A stretch of 64,000 bases of DNA from positions 1,240,001-1,304,000 of the forward strand of contig NZ_JAVTSS010000002.1 in NCBI RefSeq assembly GCF_032678705.1, in the 5' to 3' direction. The stretch comes from Pedobacter frigiditerrae (lineage in GTDB: Bacteria > Bacteroidota > Bacteroidia > Sphingobacteriales > Sphingobacteriaceae). Positions 8,922 through 16,669 of this stretch are shown piece after piece. The position numbers and the translations under genes are program-made. The notes under the pieces are model-generated. The model saw nothing but the letters and a program-made list of their open reading frames with translations, ran no database searches and was not told where the DNA came from. The stretch's first letter is position 1, and every line of letters begins with the position of its first letter.

Positions 8922-9485
8922 ATGATAGAAGTACAAAATGCTTTAGTGCATGAAGATGTGATTCGCGAAAGCTTTGTGTGCAATTTAAATAAGTGCAAGG
9001 GAATTTGCTGTGTAGAAGGCGATGCAGGCGCTCCACTAGAAGTCGCAGAAACGGCTATATTGGCCGAAATTTATCCTAAAATTAAACATTTACTGGCTCC
9101 GAAAGGAATTAAAGCTATCGAAGAACAAGGAACTTCTGTAATAGATGCAGACGGCGATTTAACCACACCTTGTGTAGACGGGCATAAAGAATGTGCTTAT
9201 GTTACATTTGAGGGTGGCATTACAAAATGCGCCATTGAAAAGGCTTACGAGCAAGGTTTGGTCGACTGGAAGAAACCTATTTCCTGTCATCTATATCCCA
9301 TTAGGATTACTAAATATCCAGAGTTTGAGGTGCTAAATTATGATAGGTGGCACATTTGCCATGACGCTTGCTCTTTCGGAAGAGAACTGAAAGTCCCTGT
9401 TTACCAATTTTTAAAAGATCCATTAATTAGAAAATATGGACTGGAATGGTATACAGAATTGGAAGAGAGTGTGAGAGGATTGTAG
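8922..9485 (+). CDS. DUF3109 (YkgJ-like, Cys-rich) family protein
   Basis: A 187-residue protein with an N-terminal cluster Cys-Asn-Leu-Asn-Lys-Cys-Lys-Gly-Ile-Cys-Cys (about residues 20-30) and further Cys residues near 84, 91, 104, 121, 146 and 150. This Cys spacing matches the DUF3109/YkgJ families, which are thought to bind zinc or an iron-sulfur cluster through such residues. The sequence around Pro-Ile-Ser-Cys-His-Leu-Tyr-Pro-Ile-Arg is a family hallmark. Cytoplasmic; function unknown. It stands alone between an inverted repeat and the promoter region of the rhamnose operon. Confidence 0.8.
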   Translation: MIEVQNALVHEDVIRESFVCNLNKCKGICCVEGDAGAPLEVAETAILAEIYPKIKHLLAPKGIKAIEEQGTSVIDADGDLTTPCVDGHKECAYVTFEGGITKCAIEKAYEQGLVDWKKPISCHLYPIRITKYPEFEVLNYDRWHICHDACSFGRELKVPVYQFLKDPLIRKYGLEWYTELEESVRGL

Positions 9486-9545
9486 CAAGTAATTGGATTG
9501 TTTAATCTACTTTTAATATACCTTTACAGATAACCAATGTTAGGC

Positions 9546-9576
9546 TTTGGATAATTCCTACGGGATTGTTACTTTA
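9546..9576 (+). promoter_or_regulatory. Candidate promoter of the rmlBCD operon
   Basis: TTTG at 9546-9549 and a TTACTTTA box at 9569-9576 are separated by 19 bases, close to the Bacteroidota TTTG-N19-TAnnTTTG pattern (two mismatches in the downstream box). It lies about 28 bases before the GTG start of rfbB. Confidence 0.35.
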
Positions 9577-9604
9577 GCCCATTGAAAATAAAACAAAATC
9601 TATA

Positions 9605-10657
9605 GTGAAGAAAATCCTAATTACCGGAGGAGCCGGATTTATCGGTTCACACGTCGTGCGCCGTTTCGTAAATAATTATCCTCAATATCAAATTGTTAAC
9701 TTAGATAAGTTAACATATGCTGGCAATTTAGCCAACCTAACAGATGTTGAAAATAAGCCGAACTATCGTTTTGTTAAAGCAGATATTACTGATGCCACTG
9801 AGATGATGGAGTTGTTTAAGACTGAAAACTTTGATTCAGTTATCCATTTGGCAGCTGAGAGTCATGTAGATCGTTCCATCACTGATCCGACAGCTTTTGT
9901 AATGACCAATGTGATTGGTACGGTAAACTTATTAAATGCTGCAAGAGAATATTGGAAAGGTGATTATGCAACTAAACGTTTTTATCACGTAAGTACCGAC
10001 GAAGTGTATGGTGCTTTGGGTGAAACTGGGATGTTTACAGAGACTACAGCTTATGATCCACATAGTCCATATTCTGCATCAAAAGCGAGTTCAGATCACT
10101 TTGTGAGGGCTTATCACGATACTTATGGAATGGATTGTGTAATTTCAAATTGTTCCAATAATTACGGTTCTCACCATTTTCCGGAAAAATTAATCCCATT
10201 AGCCATCAATAACATCAAGAACAATAAACCAGTACCTGTATATGGTAAAGGCGAAAACGTTCGTGATTGGCTTTGGGTTGAAGATCATGCAAGAGCTATC
10301 GATGTGATTTTTCATCAAGCTAAAACTGGCCAAACCTACAATATTGGCGGCCATAACGAATGGAAAAACATTGATTTGATTAACCTGTTATGCAAAATAA
10401 TGGATGAGAAATTGAATCGAGAACCAGGAGAGTCGGCTAAATTAATTACCTATGTAACTGATCGAGCAGGTCACGATCTACGTTATGCGATTGATTCGAC
10501 TAAACTACAACAAGAATTAGAATGGGTCCCTAGTTTACAATTTGAAGAGGGTTTAGCTAAAACTGTTGATTGGTACTTAACGAACAATGAATGGTTGGAA
10601 AACGTAACATCGGGTAACTATCAATCTTACTATAAGCAACAATACCAAAACACTTAA
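9605..10657 (+). CDS. rfbB: dTDP-glucose 4,6-dehydratase
   Basis: Converts dTDP-glucose to dTDP-4-keto-6-deoxyglucose, second step of dTDP-L-rhamnose synthesis. 350 residues, extended SDR fold: NAD motif Gly-Gly-Ala-Gly-Phe-Ile-Gly at about 7-13, an Ala-Glu-Ser-His-Val-Asp-Arg-Ser segment near 83-90, active-site Ser-Thr-Asp-Glu-Val-Tyr-Gly near 129-135 and Tyr-Ser-Ala-Ser-Lys near 158. The start is GTG at 9605, which begins the Lys-Lys-Ile-Leu-Ile-Thr strand directly. The stop and the next start share one base (TAATG), so rfbB, rfbC and rfbD form a tight operon. Confidence 0.96.
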   Translation: MKKILITGGAGFIGSHVVRRFVNNYPQYQIVNLDKLTYAGNLANLTDVENKPNYRFVKADITDATEMMELFKTENFDSVIHLAAESHVDRSITDPTAFVMTNVIGTVNLLNAAREYWKGDYATKRFYHVSTDEVYGALGETGMFTETTAYDPHSPYSASKASSDHFVRAYHDTYGMDCVISNCSNNYGSHHFPEKLIPLAINNIKNNKPVPVYGKGENVRDWLWVEDHARAIDVIFHQAKTGQTYNIGGHNEWKNIDLINLLCKIMDEKLNREPGESAKLITYVTDRAGHDLRYAIDSTKLQQELEWVPSLQFEEGLAKTVDWYLTNNEWLENVTSGNYQSYYKQQYQNT

Positions 10658-11199
10658 TGGAAATACAAGAAACAGGACTAAAGGATTGTTTAATCATCAA
10701 ACCTCGTGTTTTTGACGACGCTAGAGGATACTTTTTCGAAAGTTTTAATCAACAAACATTTGAAGAGAAAACCGGTTTGTCTGGCAACTTTGTGCAAGAT
10801 AACCAGTCATATTCTTCCTATGGGGTAATTAGGGGTTTACATGCACAGAGTGGTGAGTTTGCACAAGCAAAATTAGTTCGCGTAATTAAAGGCGAGGTAC
10901 TAGATGTTGCCGTTGATGCCAGGCCAGGTTCTCCAACTTATGGCAAGCACATTTCTGTAAAACTGAGCGCAGAGAATAAATTACAATTATATGTGCCGAG
11001 AGGCTTTTTACATGGGTTCTCTGTATTAAGTGAAACAGCAGAGTTTTTCTATAAATGTGATAATTATTATAACAAGGCTTCAGAATTAGGTGTGATGTAT
11101 AATGATCCACAATTAAATATAGATTGGTTAATCCCTGCTGAAGTTGCAGCAGTTTCAGATAAGGATTTAGTTCTAAATACTTTTTCATCGCTTTCTTAA
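10657..11199 (+). CDS. rfbC: dTDP-4-dehydrorhamnose 3,5-epimerase
   Basis: 180 residues with the RmlC cupin signatures: Phe-Asp-Asp-Ala-Arg-Gly-Tyr-Phe-Phe-Glu-Ser near 19-29, Gln-Asp-Asn-Gln-Ser near 47-51, Gly-Val-Ile-Arg-Gly-Leu-His near 56-62 (catalytic His) and a Val-Pro-Arg-Gly-Phe-Leu-His-Gly-Phe segment near 113-121. It epimerises C3 and C5 of the 4-keto sugar made by RfbB. One-base overlaps with rfbB and rfbD. Confidence 0.95.
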   Translation: MEIQETGLKDCLIIKPRVFDDARGYFFESFNQQTFEEKTGLSGNFVQDNQSYSSYGVIRGLHAQSGEFAQAKLVRVIKGEVLDVAVDARPGSPTYGKHISVKLSAENKLQLYVPRGFLHGFSVLSETAEFFYKCDNYYNKASELGVMYNDPQLNIDWLIPAEVAAVSDKDLVLNTFSSLS

Positions 11200-12065
11200 T
11201 GGGAAAAATATTAATTATAGGTGCGGCTGGGCAATTAGGTCAATGTATAAAAACTGTAGCACAACGAAGATCAATTACAGACATTGTTTTCCCATCAGAG
11301 CAAGACGGAAATATTCTTAATATTGCACTATTAAATGAATTGTTTGTAGAAGAACAACCAGAATATGTGATCAATTGTGCCGCTTACACTGCAGTAGATA
11401 AGGCAGAAGACGATGTCGAATTAGCAAAGGCAATCAATGAAACAGGAGCAGAAAACTTGGCTGAAGTTTGTAAAAATAATAATGCTACTTTAATCCATAT
11501 TTCTACTGATTTTGTATTCGAAGGCAATACGGTAAAGTTATTAAAAGAGGATGATGAAGCGAAACCCATCAATGTTTATGGTCAGACAAAGTTGGATGGA
11601 GAACTAGCCATTGCCAAATTACTGGCAGCACATGTCATTATTCGTACCAGTTGGCTTTATTCAGAATATGCCAATAATTTCGTGAAAACGATGTTGAAAC
11701 TCGGTGCGGATAGAGATGAACTAAATATTATTGCTGATCAAGTTGGAACCCCAACTTACGCAATCGATTTAGCTAACGCTATTTTTGATATCATCGGATC
11801 GAATAACATCACTTACGGAACCTTTCACTACAGCAATGAAGGCGTAACTTCTTGGTTCGATTTTGCCAAGACGATATTTGAGATCAGCGAGACAACCGTC
11901 AAAGTTAATCCTATACCTGGCTCAGCCTATCCTACTAGAGCAATTAGACCTTCTTTTTCTGTAATGGATAAAAGTAAAATAAAAACTACATTTAACATTG
12001 AGATCCCTTATTGGAGAGATAGTTTGGTAGAGTGCATCTCGAGAATAAAGGGTTTAGAGGGGTAG
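11199..12065 (+). CDS. rfbD: dTDP-4-dehydrorhamnose reductase
   Basis: 288 residues, SDR-type reductase giving dTDP-L-rhamnose. N-terminal Gly-Ala-Ala-Gly-Gln-Leu-Gly motif at about 8-14, an Asn-Cys-Ala-Ala-Tyr-Thr-Ala-Val-Asp-Lys-Ala-Glu block near 59-70, catalytic Tyr-Gly-Gln-Thr-Lys near 127-131 and an Arg-Thr-Ser-Trp-Leu-Tyr segment near 149. All are characteristic of RmlD. It starts in the TAATG overlap with rfbC and is followed by about 155 bases before rfbA. Confidence 0.95.
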   Translation: MGKILIIGAAGQLGQCIKTVAQRRSITDIVFPSEQDGNILNIALLNELFVEEQPEYVINCAAYTAVDKAEDDVELAKAINETGAENLAEVCKNNNATLIHISTDFVFEGNTVKLLKEDDEAKPINVYGQTKLDGELAIAKLLAAHVIIRTSWLYSEYANNFVKTMLKLGADRDELNIIADQVGTPTYAIDLANAIFDIIGSNNITYGTFHYSNEGVTSWFDFAKTIFEISETTVKVNPIPGSAYPTRAIRPSFSVMDKSKIKTTFNIEIPYWRDSLVECISRIKGLEG

Positions 12066-12220
12066 AGTTTAGGTGGTTAGAGTTTGCAGGATAAGTGGTT
12101 GTTTTTCAATCGTTTATGGATGTAAAAGATAACAAGTTTAGGCGTATTAAATAAATTAGAAAATAATTATAGATATGATTGTGGGTAAATCTCACATCTC
12201 ACATCTCAAATCCATACAAA

Positions 12221-13081
12221 ATGAAAGGTATAATCTTAGCTGGAGGTAGCGGAACGCGTTTGCATCCATTAACACTTGCTTGTAGTAAACAAATGATGCC
12301 GGTTTATGATAAACCGATGATTTACTATCCACTTTCGACGCTAATGTTAGCAGGAATTAAAGAGGTATTGATCATTTCTACCCCTCATGATTTGCCAAAT
12401 TTCGAAAAATTATTAGGCGATGGTTCAAATTTAGGGTGCAAGTTCTCTTACGCCGTACAAGCCGAACCAAATGGTTTAGCACAGGCTTTTGTAATCGGAG
12501 CAGATTTTATTGGTGATGATAAAGTAGCCTTAGTTTTAGGTGATAACATCTTCCACGGAGAAGGCATGGCAAAATTACTTCAGGCTAGTTCGGATCCAGA
12601 TGGTGGAGTTGTTTTTGCTTATCAAGTTGCAGATCCTGAAAGATATGGCGTTGTTGAGTTCGACGAAAATAAAAAAGCCATATCAATAGAAGAAAAACCT
12701 TCAGCGCCTAAGTCGGATTATGCTGTTCCAGGTTTATATTTCTATGATAATACTGTGGTAGAAATCGCTAAAAATATTAAACCATCTCCACGAGGTGAAT
12801 ACGAAATTACCGATGTAAACAAAGTTTATTTAGAACAAGGTAAATTAAAAGTAGGTGTGTTAAGTAGAGGAACCGCTTGGCTAGATACAGGTACATTTAA
12901 CTCGTTAATGCAAGCAGGAGAATTTGTACAGATTATTGAGGAACGTCAAGGTCTAAAAATCGGGTGCATTGAGGAGATTGCCTATCGCATGGGCTTTATT
13001 ACCAAAGAAGAATTAAGGGCAATAGCTACACCGTTAGTGAAAAGTGGTTATGGAGCCTATCTGCTAAGGTTGATTAAATAA
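12221..13081 (+). CDS. rfbA: Glucose-1-phosphate thymidylyltransferase
   Basis: 286 residues from the ATG at 12221. Makes dTDP-glucose from glucose-1-phosphate and dTTP. N-terminal nucleotidyltransferase motif Gly-Gly-Ser-Gly-Thr-Arg-Leu-His-Pro near 8-16, [11 protein letters not shown] near 23-33, Gly-Asp-Asn-Ile-Phe-His-Gly near 107-113 and Trp-Leu-Asp-Thr-Gly-Thr near 219-224. An upstream TTG/ATG start at 12179 would add 14 unrelated residues over a short direct repeat (CTCACATCT twice at about 12190-12207) and was rejected. Together with rfbBCD it completes the dTDP-L-rhamnose pathway. Confidence 0.95.
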   Translation: MKGIILAGGSGTRLHPLTLACSKQMMPVYDKPMIYYPLSTLMLAGIKEVLIISTPHDLPNFEKLLGDGSNLGCKFSYAVQAEPNGLAQAFVIGADFIGDDKVALVLGDNIFHGEGMAKLLQASSDPDGGVVFAYQVADPERYGVVEFDENKKAISIEEKPSAPKSDYAVPGLYFYDNTVVEIAKNIKPSPRGEYEITDVNKVYLEQGKLKVGVLSRGTAWLDTGTFNSLMQAGEFVQIIEERQGLKIGCIEEIAYRMGFITKEELRAIATPLVKSGYGAYLLRLIK

Positions 13082-13150
13082 CTTGTCTGAATTGGAGTTT
13101 TTTGAGATTTAAGGATTTTAGGATTCGATAGTCTTGCGTCGTAAAATAAT

Positions 13151-13217
13151 GTCATCGGATGAATATAGACAGTTATGCCTTTTTCATCCGATGACTAAAT
13201 GAAAGCCTGCTCCAGGC
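13151..13217. repeat. REP-like palindrome and small hairpin after rfbA
   Basis: A perfect 13-bp inverted repeat (13151-13163 with 13183-13195, 19-base loop) is followed by a 5-bp GCCTG/CAGGC hairpin (13205-13217) and GTTTTATT. The second could act as a weak terminator of rfbA; the first has no T-run and looks like an intergenic palindrome. Rest of the 13082-13373 gap shows nothing further. Confidence 0.45.
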
Positions 13218-13373
13218 GTTTTATTCCTATGGAATAGTCCCTTCCTGCGGGTAGTGCAGGGATCTATTAATTGATAATCAAAACCTTCGAAAGCGACAGT
13301 CGCTAATCTTCTTTAAGAGTACAAGATGCAATAATTAAGCTCAATGCTTACCTTTACCAATTCGGGCATAAAT

Positions 13374-14654
13374 ATGAAAGAAAAGAAGCAGATAGCAATA
13401 ATTGGATTAGGGTATGTGGGCTTGCCTCTCGCTATTGAATTTGCTAAAAAATATAAGGTAGTAGGATTTGATATCGATGAAAAAAGGATCAATGATCTAA
13501 AAGCTGGGATTGATCTTACCCAAGAGGCGAATTTGGCTGACCTGCAAGCCGTCCTTTCATTTAATGCGAAAAGCGGACTGAACTTTTCGAATGAACTAAA
13601 TGACTTAAGCCATTGTAATGTGTTTATCATTACCGTGCCTACGCCTGTAGATCATTTAAAAGTCCCAGATCTCAAACCTTTGCTAAACGCTTCTGCCATG
13701 ATTGGTAGTGTGCTAAAGAAGCAAGACATCATTATTTATGAATCAACAGTATATCCAGGTTGTACTGAAGAAGACTGTGTGCCGGTTTTAGCAAAATATT
13801 CAGGATTAAAGTTTAATGAGGATTTCTTTTGTGGCTATTCGCCCGAACGCATTAATCCAGGGGATAAGGTGAACACGCTTACCAAAATCAAAAAAGTAAC
13901 CTCTGGTTCTACACCAGCCATTGCAATTGAGATAGATGCTTTGTATGCCAGTATCATAACAGCAGGCACACATTTATCGCCAAGTATCAAAGTGGCAGAA
14001 GCTTCTAAGGCCATAGAAAACGCACAACGGGATGTGAATATTTCCTTTGTCAATGAATTGGCGTTAATATTTGATCGGATGAACATCGATACTTCAGATG
14101 TTTTGGCAGCTGCAGCCACCAAATGGAATTTCCTCAATTACAAACCAGGCTTAGTTGGAGGTCATTGCATTGGCGTAGATCCCTACTACCTTGCTCATAA
14201 ATCAGAAGCATTAGGTTATAAACCAGAGGTGATATTATCAGGAAGAAGAGTGAATGACAATATGGGCATGTTTGTAGCCAACAAAGTCATTAAAATGATG
14301 ATTGCCAAAGATAAGGTAATCAAAAATGCTAAAGTATTAATTTTAGGTTTTGCATTTAAGGAAAACTGTCCTGATACCCGAAATACTAAAGTAATAGACA
14401 TCTATACAGAGCTAACTTCGTTTGGCGTTGACGTGGATGTTTTTGATCCCTGGGCAGATAAGGATAAGGTGAAGGCAGAGTATGGGATTACATTGCTTGA
14501 CCATTTGCCAATTATAAATTATGATGCAGTCATTCTTGCCGTAGCACACAAGGTATTTAATGAGATAAATTTCCAGCAATTTAGAGATAAGGGTGCTATT
14601 ATTTTTGATACCAAATCTTTTATTGCTAGGGATTTAGTAAATTCAAGGTTATGA
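13374..14654 (+). CDS. UDP-N-acetylhexosamine 6-dehydrogenase (TviB/WbpO-like)
   Basis: 426 residues. UDP-glucose/GDP-mannose dehydrogenase family with NAD motif Gly-Leu-Gly-Tyr-Val-Gly-Leu-Pro near 11-18, Tyr-Glu-Ser-Thr-Val-Tyr-Pro-Gly near 118-125, Gly-Tyr-Ser-Pro-Glu-Arg-Ile-Asn-Pro-Gly near 151-160 and the catalytic Cys block Gly-Gly-His-Cys-Ile-Gly-Val-Asp-Pro-Tyr-Tyr near 261-271. The segment Pro-Glu-Arg-Ile-Asn-Pro-Gly-Asp and the Tyr-Leu-Ala-His-Lys ending fit the TviB/VipA subgroup that oxidises UDP-GlcNAc (or UDP-GalNAc) to the uronic acid. Start at 13374 chosen at the conserved N-terminus. No TviC-like C4 epimerase is adjacent. Confidence 0.85.
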   Translation: MKEKKQIAIIGLGYVGLPLAIEFAKKYKVVGFDIDEKRINDLKAGIDLTQEANLADLQAVLSFNAKSGLNFSNELNDLSHCNVFIITVPTPVDHLKVPDLKPLLNASAMIGSVLKKQDIIIYESTVYPGCTEEDCVPVLAKYSGLKFNEDFFCGYSPERINPGDKVNTLTKIKKVTSGSTPAIAIEIDALYASIITAGTHLSPSIKVAEASKAIENAQRDVNISFVNELALIFDRMNIDTSDVLAAAATKWNFLNYKPGLVGGHCIGVDPYYLAHKSEALGYKPEVILSGRRVNDNMGMFVANKVIKMMIAKDKVIKNAKVLILGFAFKENCPDTRNTKVIDIYTELTSFGVDVDVFDPWADKDKVKAEYGITLLDHLPIINYDAVILAVAHKVFNEINFQQFRDKGAIIFDTKSFIARDLVNSRL

Positions 14655-14718
14655 TGTTAATTATAAATTAATTTTTCTCAAATAAGAGCATTTTATTTTC
14701 TTTTTTGCGCAAAATTAT

Positions 14719-14726
14719 TATGTTTG
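14719..14726 (+). promoter_or_regulatory. Candidate minus-7 box upstream of gmd
   Basis: TATGTTTG matches TAnnTTTG exactly, 21 bases before the gmd start codon. The nearest TTTG (14704-14707) is only 11 bases upstream, too close for a standard minus-33 box. Confidence 0.35.
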
Positions 14727-14747
14727 CAAGAAAAGATTTAGAATCAT

Positions 14748-15884
14748 ATGAAGGTTGCGTTAATTACTGGGGTTACAGGTCAAGATGGTGCCTATTTGGC
14801 AGAATTTCTGTTGAAAAAAGGTTATTTTGTGCATGGTGTTAAAAGAAGAAGTTCTTTATTTAATACAGACAGGATAGATCATCTGTATCAAGATCAACAT
14901 GAAGCAAATGTTAACTTTAAGTTACATTATGGCGATCTAACTGACTCAACCAATTTAATACGCATCATTCAAGAAACGCAACCAGACGAAATTTATAACT
15001 TAGCCGCCATGAGCCATGTGCAAGTAAGTTTTGAAATGCCAGAATATACGGCAAATGCAGATGGAATTGGCACCTTACGTTTGTTGGAAGCAGTTAGAAT
15101 TTTAGGGTTGACCAAAAAGACGAGAATTTATCAAGCTTCTACCTCAGAATTATACGGCTTGGTGCAAGCGGTGCCTCAAAGTGAAACTACACCATTTTAC
15201 CCTCGTTCTCCATACGCAGTAGCTAAAATCTATGGTTATTGGATTACTGTTAACTATCGCGAAGCCTACGGTATGTTCGCATGTAATGGTATTTTGTTTA
15301 ACCATGAAAGTCCATTGAGAGGGGAAACCTTCGTAACTCGTAAAATTACAAGAGCTGCTTGTAAAATTGCACTCGGACTGCAGAACTGTTTATATCTGGG
15401 TAACCTATCAGCTCAAAGAGATTGGGGGCATGCAAAAGATTATATTGAAGCAATGTGGTTGATCTTACAACAAGAAAAACCGGAAGATTTCGTAATTGCA
15501 ACTGGAATTACTACTACAGTTCGTGATTTTGTAAGGATGAGCTTTGCCGAATTGGGAATTGACGTTGAGTTTTCTGGTAAAGATGAAAACGAAATGGGAG
15601 TTATCGTTGGTGTAGATGTAGAGAAGTTAACTAGTTTAGGTTTAAACATTGATACAATAAAATTAGGTACAACTGTTGTTAAAGTAGATGCAAAATATTT
15701 TAGACCAACTGAAGTAGATTTACTTCTGGGTGATCCAACAAAATCTAAAACTAAACTAGGATGGGAACCTAAATATAACTTACAATTATTAGTGGAAGAC
15801 ATGATGCAAGCTGACTTGCAACTGATGAAAAAAGACGAGTACTTAAAAGAAGGTGATTTCAAAACGCTTAATTATTTTGAATAG
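14748..15884 (+). CDS. gmd: GDP-mannose 4,6-dehydratase
   Basis: 378 residues; makes GDP-4-keto-6-deoxymannose, precursor of GDP-fucose, GDP-rhamnose or GDP-perosamine. Signatures: [10 protein letters not shown] near 8-17, Val-His-Gly-Val-Lys-Arg-Arg-Ser-Ser near 28-36, Ala-Ser-Thr-Ser-Glu-Leu-Tyr-Gly near 130-137, Tyr-Ala-Val-Ala-Lys near 155-159, and [14 protein letters not shown] near 184-197. It ends 70 bases before a terminator. No fcl (GDP-fucose synthase) or obvious rmd neighbour exists in the window, so the final product is undecided. Confidence 0.95.
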   Translation: MKVALITGVTGQDGAYLAEFLLKKGYFVHGVKRRSSLFNTDRIDHLYQDQHEANVNFKLHYGDLTDSTNLIRIIQETQPDEIYNLAAMSHVQVSFEMPEYTANADGIGTLRLLEAVRILGLTKKTRIYQASTSELYGLVQAVPQSETTPFYPRSPYAVAKIYGYWITVNYREAYGMFACNGILFNHESPLRGETFVTRKITRAACKIALGLQNCLYLGNLSAQRDWGHAKDYIEAMWLILQQEKPEDFVIATGITTTVRDFVRMSFAELGIDVEFSGKDENEMGVIVGVDVEKLTSLGLNIDTIKLGTTVVKVDAKYFRPTEVDLLLGDPTKSKTKLGWEPKYNLQLLVEDMMQADLQLMKKDEYLKEGDFKTLNYFE

Positions 15885-15953
15885 TCATATCATATCGAAA
15901 GTTTAAGATCGTAACCGATTTTGTCTTAATAGGTTTAGGTATTAAACGTATAA

Positions 15954-16007
15954 AAAATGCAAGGCTAAAGGCTATATACAGTATTTTAGACCTTGCATTT
16001 TGCTTTA
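15954..16007 (+). terminator. Terminator-like hairpin after gmd
   Basis: Arms AAAATGCAAGG (15954-15964) and its exact complement (15991-16001), extended inward by CTAAA/TTTAG with a bulge, then a T-containing GCTTT tail. Located 70 bases after the gmd stop; the A-rich 5' side also lets it work on the other strand. Confidence 0.7.
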
Positions 16008-16349
16008 AAAGGAGCTCTGATTTCTAATATACGTATCTACTTTTGCACTAGCTTTTCCAAGCGGAAAATGACACCTACGTACTAGCGAATGGCGTTACTA
16101 TATCTCATAAAAATTAGACTAGGGTAATCATTCCCCGTATTGGCAACAAAATGCAATTAGTGTCTATGTTTAGACACACCCAAACAAAACGATTCGTTTA
16201 TTGTTTTAAATTTATCAATTTTAATAGGTTGATAATGAGTAGTTAATGCTCAGTCTCTGAATTTTATATGTTTTTGGCATTATTATAGGAGAGATATATC
16301 TTTGCTTTGAGATAGAAAAAACCAATTTCTATAACATCTAATATTGTCT
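16008..16349. other. Intergenic region between gmd terminator and zinc-ribbon gene
   Basis: No coding frame is supported here. It holds a 7-bp perfect hairpin (GTGTCTA at 16160-16166 with TAGACAC at 16171-16177) and otherwise AT-rich sequence that probably contains the promoter of the following small gene. No clear TTTG-N19-TAnnTTTG pair was found. Confidence 0.4.
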
Positions 16350-16517
16350 ATGAGCTATCAAGATTATAACTGCAGAAAGTGTAAAACTGCTTTCCATTAC
16401 CAAGTTCCGCGTGGTGTATTATTTAAGTCACTCCTAGGTTTTTTGCCGATTCGTATTTATTGGTGCCCTAAATGTGTCACTGACCGCTACGTCTGGGTAA
16501 AAAAAACTAAGGAATAA
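16350..16517 (+). CDS. Small zinc-ribbon protein, 55 residues
   Basis: An ATG-initiated frame of 55 codons with two Cys-x-x-Cys knuckles: Cys8/Cys11 and Cys39/Cys42, separated by 27 residues. The sequence around them (Tyr-Asn-Cys-Arg-Lys-Cys-Lys and Trp-Cys-Pro-Lys-Cys) looks like a zinc-binding rubredoxin-type ribbon. No signal peptide. The middle has a hydrophobic Leu-Leu-Gly-Phe-Leu-Pro stretch too short for a membrane span. It ends 152 bases before the SLBB export gene. I recall similar short proteins in Pedobacter but cannot name a function; regulatory binding to RNA, DNA or protein is a guess. Confidence 0.6.
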   Translation: MSYQDYNCRKCKTAFHYQVPRGVLFKSLLGFLPIRIYWCPKCVTDRYVWVKKTKE

Positions 16518-16669
16518 TGTCCATTTCCGTAGATATTCATTATTTTTTATCCAGTTATTATCGTTGACAAAGGATTTTTACAAAAGATGGTTATCAAATA
16601 TTTCCGTATGTTTGTATTGAGACATATTTGGTTTTTTATGTATAACTTAAATACAATATCCCTATCTAT

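Noticed and set aside
16565..16570. TTGACA as a sigma70-type minus-35 box for the SLBB export gene
   Set aside because: It has no TATAAT at the right distance, and this phylum uses TTTG/TAnnTTTG promoters.
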